A program made the translations under genes and the position numbers. A stretch of 5,880 nucleotides of DNA from Bacillaceae bacterium (lineage in GTDB: Bacteria > Bacillota > Bacilli > Bacillales > Amphibacillaceae): the NCBI GenBank assembly GCA_030152985.1, contig JASLIE010000119.1:1-5880 (forward strand), in the 5' to 3' direction. Positions 1 to 5,728 of this stretch are shown here, piece by piece; positions within the stretch are counted from its first letter, which is position 1; each line of letters begins with the position of its first letter. Under the pieces are notes generated by a model. It saw only the letters and a list, made by a program, of their open reading frames with translations, did not search any database and was not told the origin of the DNA.

Positions 1-46
1 GCAGGTTTTCATTACTGAATTGTATGTTTCTTGACTAAATAATCTA
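1..46. other. left-edge stretch with no assignable gene
   Basis: This AT-rich edge lies beyond the copper-operon terminator. All three plus-strand frames close within it or just after it (for example a TGA at 32-34), so it could be the tail of a convergent plus-strand gene entering from the left. Too few codons are visible to support that, and no RNA gene or repeat is recognisable. Confidence 0.3.
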
Positions 47-84
47 AAATAAAAAGACCTTAGTCACTAAACGACTAAAGTCTT
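47..84 (-). terminator. Rho-independent terminator of the csoR-copA-copZ operon
   Basis: An inverted repeat pairs 54-65 with 73-84: eleven base pairs and one mismatch (59 against 79) around a 7-nt loop (66-72). Read on the minus strand, the stem is followed at once by a T-rich run (complement of 47-55), the usual intrinsic terminator layout. It begins 9 nt after the copZ stop codon. On the plus strand no comparable T-run follows the stem, so it looks one-directional. The stem is only moderately GC-rich, so its efficiency may be modest. Confidence 0.85.
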
Positions 85-92
85 AAATAGAT

Positions 93-296
93 TTAAATCG
101 GCTCATAACCCGCTTCTTTAATTTTATTTTTTAATGTCTCAAGTGAGATTTTATCTTCTTTAAATTTAACGATAACCTGTGCTTCTTCTAAACTTACCTC
201 AACCTGATCGACACCTACTTGACCTACAAGTGCATCATGAACCGCTTTTTCACAATGTTCACAGGTCATTCCTTCTACATCAATTTTCTTTAACAT
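93..296 (-). CDS. copZ: copper chaperone CopZ
   Basis: This is a 67-residue cytosolic Cu(I) chaperone made of one heavy-metal-associated (HMA) domain with the ferredoxin-like fold. The binding loop GMTCEHC spans residues 9-15, with Cu(I) ligands Cys12 and Cys15. The His between them (His14) and the C-terminal Tyr in GYEP (Tyr64) match Bacillus CopZ, where they tune copper affinity and dimerisation. Length is normal for the family (about 68-70). The ATG start is preceded by a GGAG-type ribosome binding site that directly abuts the copA stop codon, so translation of the two genes may be coupled. It is the last gene of the operon; the terminator follows. Inferred role: to buffer Cu(I), pass it to CopA, and exchange it with CsoR. 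In B. subtilis copZ precedes copA; here the order is reversed. Confidence 0.95.
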   Translation of the reverse strand: MLKKIDVEGMTCEHCEKAVHDALVGQVGVDQVEVSLEEAQVIVKFKEDKISLETLKNKIKEAGYEPI

Positions 297-307
297 CTCA
301 ACACTCC

Positions 308-2677
308 TTATAATTTAACTTTTTTTAATCTTAAAGCATTTAAGACAACACTGACAGAACTAAACGCCATCGCTGCTCCTGCGATCCATGGAGCAAGTAA
401 ACCGGCTGCTGCAATCGGAATCCCGACCGTGTTATAAGCAAATGCCCAGAATAAATTTTGTTTAATATTTTTAATGGTTGCTTCACTCAGTTTAATTGCT
501 TCTTGAATTAAGGTCAAATCACCCCGTAAAATCGTAATATCTGCTGCTTCAATTGCAATTTCAGTTCCTGTTCCGATTGCTATTCCTACATCTGCTGTAG
601 CAAGTGCAGGTGCATCATTGATTCCGTCTCCAACCATGCAAACAACTCTTCCATCTGACTTCAATTCACTAATTTTCTCAGACTTATCTGTTGGTAACAC
701 ATTGGCAATGACCTCAGCTATGCCTAACTCTTTTGCAATTGCTTGAGCGACACGCTCATGGTCCCCTGTTAACATAATGACTTGCTTTCCGTCAGCTTTT
801 AAAGATTTTACTGCTTCATAAGCTTCATCTTTAATTGTATCTGCTGCTGCAATCAGACCGGTCAACTCATTGTCTTCTGCAATATACATAACTGTAGAAC
901 CTTTATTTGCATAAAGCGTGAATTCAGACTCAAAACGACTCGTATCTATGCCTTCATCATCCATCAACCTTTGATTTCCGACATAGATTTCCACACCATC
1001 AACCTCTGCATAGATACCACGGCCTGAAAGTGCCATGAAAGTCGTGACTTCTTTTTTTTCTAGCTTGTCTTCATCTGCATACTTTACAATGCTCTTAGCA
1101 AGAGGGTGTTCAGATTTCGCCTCACATGCCCTCAGCCGAGCGAGTGTCTCTTTACTTCCGGTATAGTGAGTCACTTTTGGACTTCCTTTTGTTAAAGTAC
1201 CTGTTTTATCAAATACAAGCGTGTCTATTTTATGTGTACGCTCTAAATGTTCGCCGCCCTTAAATAAAATACCACGCTCTGCTGCACGTCCCGTTCCAAC
1301 CATAATTGATGTGGGTGTCGCTAAACCTAAAGCACAGGGACAAGCGATCACAAGAACAGCAATACTTGCCTTAAGTGCTAAGTGAATATCATCTACTCCG
1401 ACAAGACTTAGCCAGACGAGAAAAGTAATTAAAGCAATAAGAAGCACAATAGGTACAAAGTAACTCGCGATTAAATCTGCCAGGCGCTGAATAGGTGCCT
1501 TATTCCCTTGGGCTTCTTCAACCGCTTTAACAATTTGAGCCAGTGCTGAATCCGATTGCTTTCGATTCACTTTAACGGTCAATGTTCCGTTTAAATTCAC
1601 TGTTGAACCAACAACCTGTTCACCCTTTCGCTTTGTAACCGGCATGGATTCACCCGTTAACATAGATTCATCCAGTGTTGATTCTCCTTCGACAATGATG
1701 CCATCTAAGGGGATCTTTTCGCCGGGTTTAATGAGGGTGAGATCACCTATTTTTAATTCATCAACAGGCACATAGAGCTCTTGATCATGCTTGATGACAC
1801 GAGCTTCTTTTTCCTGTAATGCCAGTAATTTAGTAATCGCAGTCGTTGTCCTACCTTTAGCACGCGCTTCTAAATACTTACCAAATAAAATCAAAGTAAT
1901 TAAAACTGCGCTTGTTTCAAAGTAAAGGTGAGGGACATAGTCCGTTCCACTTGCTTTAATCGCTTCATAGACACTGTAAAAATATGCTGCACTTGTTCCG
2001 AGCGCAACTAAAACATCCATATTTGCAGACTTTGACTTTAATGTCTTATAGGCACTTTTATAAAACTGGGCACCAATAATAAATTGAACCGGACTTGCTA
2101 GTGCAAACTGAAACCAAGGATTCATTAAAATGGCCGGCAAAGGCACACCAAATAGATGATCGAGCATTGTTAATAATAGCGGGAAACTTAAGAGGGCTGA
2201 AATAATCAACTTTTTTTCCATGTTTTTTTGAGCTCGCTCTTTTGAACCTGGTTTATCTTTTCTTTTTTCAGCTTCATATCCAATTTCTTTTATTTTCTCT
2301 ATGACTTCCTTTTCAGTTATAAAATCGGGATAATAAGTAATTTGAGCAAGTTCAGTTGCTTGATTAACTCGCGCTGAAATTAAGCCATTCACTTCTTTTA
2401 AACCTTGTTCAATCCGATTTGCACAGGTTCCGCTTGTCATACCATTTATTTGAAATGTGACAATCTCTTGCTTGATACCGTAACCAATTTCATCAATCTT
2501 TTGAATAAAATCTTCGCGTGTAAACTTATCAGAATCAAAAGCAACTGAGGCCGTTTCTGTTGCTAAATTAACCTCTGCTTTCACACCTTCTAAGTTATTT
2601 AAAGTACGTTCTACACGTGTTGAGCACGCTGCACATGTCATGCCTTCTATTTGAAATGAGCTTTTCTTTTTAGTCAT
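308..2677 (-). CDS. copA: Cu(I)-exporting P1B-type ATPase CopA
   Basis: This 789-residue membrane pump couples ATP hydrolysis to Cu(I) export from the cytosol. Two N-terminal HMA domains come first: domain 1 (about 7-70) has GMTCAAC with Cys15 and Cys18, while domain 2 (about 73-138) reads GMTSGTC, with Ser82 replacing the first metal-binding Cys and only Cys85 kept. The core follows: a first group of membrane helices (about 155-270), the actuator domain with TGES at 341-344, the CPC metal-transport motif at 446-448, DKTGT with phosphorylated Asp490, the SEHP nucleotide-binding motif (His524-Pro525), GDGIND at 683-688, and the last two helices with Tyr748-Asn749 and Met770/Ser774. The CPC, YN and MxxSS residues together define the Cu(I)-specific P1B-1 subgroup. 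Length is close to Bacillus CopA (about 800). The ATG start has an AAGGGATG-type ribosome binding site; the gap from csoR is 11 nt. The gene is intact, with no frameshift. Confidence 0.97.
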   Translation of the reverse strand: MTKKKSSFQIEGMTCAACSTRVERTLNNLEGVKAEVNLATETASVAFDSDKFTREDFIQKIDEIGYGIKQEIVTFQINGMTSGTCANRIEQGLKEVNGLISARVNQATELAQITYYPDFITEKEVIEKIKEIGYEAEKRKDKPGSKERAQKNMEKKLIISALLSFPLLLTMLDHLFGVPLPAILMNPWFQFALASPVQFIIGAQFYKSAYKTLKSKSANMDVLVALGTSAAYFYSVYEAIKASGTDYVPHLYFETSAVLITLILFGKYLEARAKGRTTTAITKLLALQEKEARVIKHDQELYVPVDELKIGDLTLIKPGEKIPLDGIIVEGESTLDESMLTGESMPVTKRKGEQVVGSTVNLNGTLTVKVNRKQSDSALAQIVKAVEEAQGNKAPIQRLADLIASYFVPIVLLIALITFLVWLSLVGVDDIHLALKASIAVLVIACPCALGLATPTSIMVGTGRAAERGILFKGGEHLERTHKIDTLVFDKTGTLTKGSPKVTHYTGSKETLARLRACEAKSEHPLAKSIVKYADEDKLEKKEVTTFMALSGRGIYAEVDGVEIYVGNQRLMDDEGIDTSRFESEFTLYANKGSTVMYIAEDNELTGLIAAADTIKDEAYEAVKSLKADGKQVIMLTGDHERVAQAIAKELGIAEVIANVLPTDKSEKISELKSDGRVVCMVGDGINDAPALATADVGIAIGTGTEIAIEAADITILRGDLTLIQEAIKLSEATIKNIKQNLFWAFAYNTVGIPIAAAGLLAPWIAGAAMAFSSVSVVLNALRLKKVKL

Positions 2678-2688
2678 TTTATCATCCC

Positions 2689-2982
2689 TTATTTGGAAAA
2701 TTGTTTAATTACATCAACAAGCTCAGTCACTGCATGCTCACCGTCCCCTGAATCAATCGCCTCAAGCACACAGTGAGAGGTATGATGTTCAAGTAAATTA
2801 ATACCTACCTGTTTGAGCGCTGCATTGATTGCATTGATTTGAATCAAAACATCAATACAATATCGATCATCTTCTATCATTTTCTGAATGCCTCTTACTT
2901 GGCCCTCAACACGTTTCAGCCGATTAATTAATTGCTTTTTTTCATCTTCACTGCGGGGTGTAGGCATTTTCTTTTTCGTCAT
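2689..2982 (-). CDS. csoR: copper-sensing repressor CsoR
   Basis: This is a 97-residue all-helical DUF156-family repressor that binds operator DNA when free of copper and releases it on binding Cu(I). The family hallmark [12 protein letters not shown] spans residues 21-32. The Cu(I) ligand set is complete: Cys42, His67 and Cys71, with the same spacing as the Mycobacterium tuberculosis sensor (25 and 4 residues apart). The second-shell Tyr41 and Glu87 are also at the expected positions. This Cys-His-Cys set supports copper sensing rather than the nickel (RcnR) or formaldehyde (FrmR) branches. The ATG at 2980-2982 is chosen because GAGGTGA lies a few bases upstream (2987-2993); a second in-frame Met at residue 6 lacks a good site. 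It is the first gene of the copper operon and has a G-tract dyad in its own promoter, so autoregulation is likely. Confidence 0.96.
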   Translation of the reverse strand: MTKKKMPTPRSEDEKKQLINRLKRVEGQVRGIQKMIEDDRYCIDVLIQINAINAALKQVGINLLEHHTSHCVLEAIDSGDGEHAVTELVDVIKQFSK

Positions 2983-2999
2983 TCAATCACCTCACACAT

Positions 3000-3029
3000 A
3001 ATATACCACTACCCCCCACAGGTATACAA
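3000..3029 (-). promoter_or_regulatory. predicted csoR-copA-copZ promoter
   Basis: On the minus strand TTGTAT (3024-3029) and TATATT (3000-3005) are separated by 18 bp and fit a vegetative sigma promoter moderately well. The putative operator lies inside it, as expected for repression by blocking RNA polymerase. The predicted start near 2993 leaves a leader of only about 11 nt, which just includes the ribosome binding site. A weaker alternative set, TTACGA (3044-3049) and TATACC (3021-3026) with a 17-bp spacer, would give a longer leader containing the operator. Confidence 0.6.
3002..3026. promoter_or_regulatory. putative CsoR operator
   Basis: A perfect 6-bp inverted repeat, TATACC (3002-3007) and GGTATA (3021-3026), flanks a 13-bp centre holding a run of six C on the plus strand (six G on the csoR strand, 3012-3017). 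A nested smaller dyad, TACC (3010-3013) and GGTA (3021-3024), shares the right arm. TACC/GGTA arms around a G-tract are typical of CsoR operators. The position over the csoR promoter spacer and the csoR gene next door support the call. Which of the two dyads CsoR uses is not decided by the sequence. Confidence 0.75.
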
Positions 3030-3040
3030 GTTATTTTTAG

Positions 3041-3058
3041 AAATCGTAATCATTCCTA
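3041..3058. promoter_or_regulatory. degenerate second Zur box
   Basis: The 14-base stretch aaatcgtaatcatt (3041-3054) is an exact copy of 3064-3077 inside the perfect Zur box, with the two copies 23 bp apart. The left half-site is therefore intact. The right half (3052-3058) reads attccta instead of attacga, two mismatches from the consensus. The site lies just upstream of the znuA -35 box and about 12 bp upstream of the csoR -35 box. It could be a weaker second Zur site or a decayed duplicate. Confidence 0.55.
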
Positions 3059-3087
3059 TTTACAAATCGTAATCATTACGATATACT
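3059..3087 (+). promoter_or_regulatory. predicted znuA-znuC-znuB-zur promoter
   Basis: TTTACA (3059-3064) and TATACT (3082-3087), separated by exactly 17 bp, match vegetative sigma -35 and -10 consensus at 5 of 6 positions each. The predicted transcript start is near 3094, giving a leader of about 28 nt before the znuA TTG codon. The Zur box fills the spacer, so bound Zur would exclude RNA polymerase. Confidence 0.8.
3066..3082. promoter_or_regulatory. Zur box
   Basis: The palindrome atcgtaatcattacgat has two perfect 8-base arms around one central base (3074). It contains the Bacillus Zur consensus TCGTAAT-N-ATTACGA exactly (3067-3081). The TCG/CGA ends separate it from the Fur (TGATAAT) and PerR (TTATAAT) boxes. 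It lies between the -35 and -10 boxes of a zinc-uptake operon that itself encodes a Zur-type repressor, so zinc-dependent repression is strongly predicted. Confidence 0.92.
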
Positions 3088-3121
3088 TCTAACTATTACA
3101 TAAAAATGAGGATGATGACTT

Positions 3122-4081
3122 TTGAAAAACCTACACCGAATCTTTGTACTTTTATTGCTGACACTGCTTGTCAGCTGTTCAAATGACACAACAAATGAAA
3201 CACAGTCCGATTCACTACTTATTTATACAAGCCTTTATCCAATCCAATATGCTGCTGAAAGAATTGGGGGCGAGCTAGCACAAGTTGAAACTGTTTACCC
3301 CCCTGGTGTTGATGCACACTCCTATGAACCAACATCAAAAGAAATCACTGAACTTTCTCAAGGGGATTTATTTATCTATCTTGGGGCAAATATGGAAGGT
3401 TTTGCCGATACAGTAGCAGACGCTCTCGCTTCTCAAGATGTTTTAATGCTAGAGATTGGAAAAAACAAAGACTTATTTTATAGCTTAACAGAAGCTGAAG
3501 AAGATGAGGCACATGAGCAGCATGAACATCATGAAGATGAGGATGATCATGATCATGGTCAGATTGATCCACATATATGGCTTGACCCTCTTTTAATGGT
3601 TGAAATGGGGCAAATGATAAAAGATGAAATGATTAAACTATCACCTGAAGATGAGGCAGAATTCAACTCAAACTTCGCTTCATACAAAGCGGATTTAGAA
3701 AAACTGAATGAGGATTATGCAGATACATTAACAAAAAAAGATAATCCGGTCATTCTTGTTACACATGCGGCTTACGGTTATATTGAGCGAAATTATGGAA
3801 TTAAACAACTCTCAATCAGTGGACTGACAACACATGATGAACCTTCACAAAAGGAATTAGCAAACATTACACGCCAAGCTGAGAAAGAAAATATTAAGTA
3901 TCTTATTTATGATCAGTTTTCTGATAATAAAACGGCCGAAATTGTGCAAAAGCATTTAAATGCTGAAAAGCTTGTCTTGCATAATTTAGAAGTCTTAACA
4001 GAAGAAGATATTAAAAATGATTCTGATTATTTATCTTTAATGGAAAGTAATTTAATTGTATTAGATGAAGCAACAAACTAA
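3122..4081 (+). CDS. znuA: zinc ABC transporter substrate-binding lipoprotein ZnuA (AdcA type)
   Basis: This 319-residue cluster A-I solute-binding protein captures Zn(II) outside the membrane and delivers it to ZnuB. Residues 1-19 form a lipoprotein signal peptide: a basic start, a Leu-rich core and lipobox LVSC, with Cys19 as the lipidated residue. Three His zinc ligands fit the family: His66 (in GVDAHSYEPT), His151 (in DPHIWLDP) and His215 (in VTHAAYGY). By alignment from memory, the fourth is probably Asp264, where Bacillus homologues carry Glu. Residues 123-148 form an acidic loop with six His (131, 134, 136, 137, 143, 145), a mark of zinc rather than manganese binders. Length equals that recalled for B. 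subtilis ZnuA. The start is TTG at 3122, with a GAGG ribosome binding site at 3108-3111; nearby upstream ATGs are out of frame. It is the first gene of the operon and lies directly under Zur control. Confidence 0.95.
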   Translation: MKNLHRIFVLLLLTLLVSCSNDTTNETQSDSLLIYTSLYPIQYAAERIGGELAQVETVYPPGVDAHSYEPTSKEITELSQGDLFIYLGANMEGFADTVADALASQDVLMLEIGKNKDLFYSLTEAEEDEAHEQHEHHEDEDDHDHGQIDPHIWLDPLLMVEMGQMIKDEMIKLSPEDEAEFNSNFASYKADLEKLNEDYADTLTKKDNPVILVTHAAYGYIERNYGIKQLSISGLTTHDEPSQKELANITRQAEKENIKYLIYDQFSDNKTAEIVQKHLNAEKLVLHNLEVLTEEDIKNDSDYLSLMESNLIVLDEATN

Positions 4082-4099
4082 AGGAGGACTGATTCCTTG
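4081..4099 (+). promoter_or_regulatory. ribosome binding site fixing the znuC TTG start
   Basis: AAGGAGG (4081-4087), which begins in the last base of the znuA stop codon, is followed after 9 nt by TTG (4097-4099). No in-frame ATG lies nearby; the next Met in frame is at residue 102, beyond the Walker A motif. The TTG is therefore the only sensible start. Confidence 0.85.
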
Positions 4100-4855
4100 A
4101 ACGAATCGATTATTCGCTTAGAAGCTGTTAATTTTTCTTACGGAAGTAAACAGGTCTTGACTCATGTTAATTTTGAAATTAAACGTGGTGAATTTGTTGG
4201 ACTTGTAGGACCAAATGGCGGTGGTAAAACGACTATCATCAAAATTATTTTAGGCTTACTAAAGCCTGATAGTGGGAAAGTTTTCTTACACGATACCCAG
4301 ATTGAAGCATTTAAAGACTGGAACCGGATCGGCTTTGTTTCACAAAAAGCAAATACATTTAATAAAGGCTTTCCGGCGACTGTTTTTGAAGTTGTTTCAA
4401 TGGGACTGACTGCAAAACTCGGCTTATTTAAGTTTTTAAATAAGCAAGCTAAAGAAAAGGTATATCAAGCGATTGAACAAGTCGGCATGCTTGAGTTTGC
4501 TCATCGTAATATTGGTGATTTATCAGGTGGACAACAACAGCGTGTTTTTATTGCTCGCGCACTTGTCAGCCAACCTGAACTTTTGATTTTAGACGAGCCG
4601 ACTGTCGGGATCGACTTTAAAAATGTCGAACGTTTTTATGAACTTTTAAACGATTTAAATAAGAAAAATAAAATCACCCTCTTATTAGTTACACACGATA
4701 CGGGTGTCATGACGAATTACGCGACAAAGATTGCATGTTTAAATCAATCGCTTCACTTTCACGGAAATCAAGCTGAGTACTCAGCTTTAAGCACAGAAGA
4801 CTTATCAGCAATTTATGGACATCCCGTTCAAGTTGTTGTTCATGATCATGACTAA
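4097..4855 (+). CDS. znuC: zinc ABC transporter ATP-binding protein ZnuC
   Basis: This 252-residue cytosolic ATPase powers zinc import through ZnuB. All nucleotide-binding motifs are intact: Walker A GPNGGGKTT at 38-46, Q-loop Gln83, ABC signature LSGGQ at 142-146, Walker B LLILDE at 162-167 with catalytic Glu167, D-loop Gly-Ile-Asp at 171-173, and switch His200. The family is the metal (Zn/Mn) cluster of importer ATPases, and zinc specificity is inferred from the neighbours. It starts with TTG 15 nt after the znuA stop. The C-terminus ends in a short His/Asp tail (HDHD), which could contact zinc but may have no role. The znuB start follows after 12 nt. Confidence 0.95.
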   Translation: MNESIIRLEAVNFSYGSKQVLTHVNFEIKRGEFVGLVGPNGGGKTTIIKIILGLLKPDSGKVFLHDTQIEAFKDWNRIGFVSQKANTFNKGFPATVFEVVSMGLTAKLGLFKFLNKQAKEKVYQAIEQVGMLEFAHRNIGDLSGGQQQRVFIARALVSQPELLILDEPTVGIDFKNVERFYELLNDLNKKNKITLLLVTHDTGVMTNYATKIACLNQSLHFHGNQAEYSALSTEDLSAIYGHPVQVVVHDHD

Positions 4856-4867
4856 TGGAGGATACGC

Positions 4868-5728
4868 ATGTTAAATGATATTTTAGAATTCGACTTTTTA
4901 CGCTACACATTCTTTACCGGCATCTTAATCGGTGTGATTGCCCCGCTTCTTGGAACCTTTATTGTTGTGCGGCGTTTATCTCTTTTAGCAGATGCACTCT
5001 CACACGTCACCCTGGCCGGGATTGCTTTTGGACTCTTTATGGAAAAACAATTTATATCATTTACTTTGAGTCCGCTATACTCAGGGATGGGCTTTTCTGT
5101 TGTTGGAGCAATTTTAATCGAAAAGCTTCGCTCAGTTTATAGTGCCTATCAAGAACTTGGCATTCCGATTATCTTAAGTGCTGGAGTTGGCTTGAGTGTG
5201 ATTTTTATCTCCCTAGCAAATGGATTCAATACAAATCTAATTAATTATTTATTTGGTTCTGTTTCAGCTGTGAGTCAAACTGATTTTTATACAGTCATTG
5301 CGATTACAGTTTTCATTCTGCTAGCCGTTACTTTTTTTTACAAGGAACTTTTAACCTTATCTTTTGATGAAGAACATGCTATTGTTTCCGGTATTAACGC
5401 TAAGTTAATTCACTTTTTATTTATTGTCCTTACTGCTTTAGTCATTGCTGTTTCAATCCGAATTGTTGGTGTCTTACTTGTCTCAGCTCTCATGACCTTA
5501 CCTGTTGCAGCAGCAATGCGCCTAGTTTCTAGTTTTAAACAACTGATTTTTACATCGATTATTTTTGCTGAACTTTCTGTTATTACAGGACTTATTAGTG
5601 GTTATTACTTAAACATCCCACCTGGTGGAACGATTGTACTTGTTGCTCTTTTCATTTTAATTGTTACTTTAAGTTTTAATAAACTTAAAAAACTTATGAA
5701 AGCGAGGAGTAATTATGAAGGAAGCTAA
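4868..5728 (+). CDS. znuB: zinc ABC transporter permease ZnuB
   Basis: This 286-residue ABC-3 family permease forms the transmembrane zinc channel. About eight hydrophobic segments can be seen, roughly at 14-34, 45-57, 70-84, 101-117, 138-157, 180-217 (probably two helices), 226-246 and 254-270. The family signature near ADALSHVTLAGIAFG (41-55) is present. A cytosolic loop around DEEHAIVSGINA (167-178) is the likely contact with ZnuC. A second conserved stretch lies near residues 200-218 (GVLLVSALMTLPVAAAMRL). The ATG start is preceded by GGAGG at 4857-4861. Its last 14 nt overlap the start of zur, which implies co-transcription and probably translational coupling. Zinc rather than manganese specificity is inferred from ZnuA, the Zur box and the zur neighbour. 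Confidence 0.95.
   Translation: MLNDILEFDFLRYTFFTGILIGVIAPLLGTFIVVRRLSLLADALSHVTLAGIAFGLFMEKQFISFTLSPLYSGMGFSVVGAILIEKLRSVYSAYQELGIPIILSAGVGLSVIFISLANGFNTNLINYLFGSVSAVSQTDFYTVIAITVFILLAVTFFYKELLTLSFDEEHAIVSGINAKLIHFLFIVLTALVIAVSIRIVGVLLVSALMTLPVAAAMRLVSSFKQLIFTSIIFAELSVITGLISGYYLNIPPGGTIVLVALFILIVTLSFNKLKKLMKARSNYEGS

Noticed and set aside
3066..3082. Fur, PerR or MntR operator instead of Zur
   Set aside because: The arms end in TCG/CGA, which fits the Zur consensus and not the TGATAAT (Fur) or TTATAAT (PerR) boxes, and the downstream operon is for zinc uptake and encodes Zur.
2983..3121. Riboswitch or other structured leader RNA in the divergent region
   Set aside because: Predicted leaders are only about 11 and 28 nt, too short for a riboswitch. 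The repeats here fit protein operators.
3372..3572. Minus-strand open frame of 66 codons rich in His and Asp inside znuA
   Set aside because: It is the reverse complement of the Glu/His-rich loop of znuA (GAT/CAT codons read as ATC/ATG backwards), has no ribosome binding site of note and resembles no family.
4707..4910. Minus-strand open frame of 67 codons across the znuC-znuB junction
   Set aside because: It lies antisense to two well-supported genes, has no recognisable domain and no convincing promoter.
3122..5728. Manganese (MntABC/Psa-type) transporter
   Set aside because: The His-rich loop, three His ligands, perfect Zur box and adjacent zur all point to zinc. No MntR-type box was seen.
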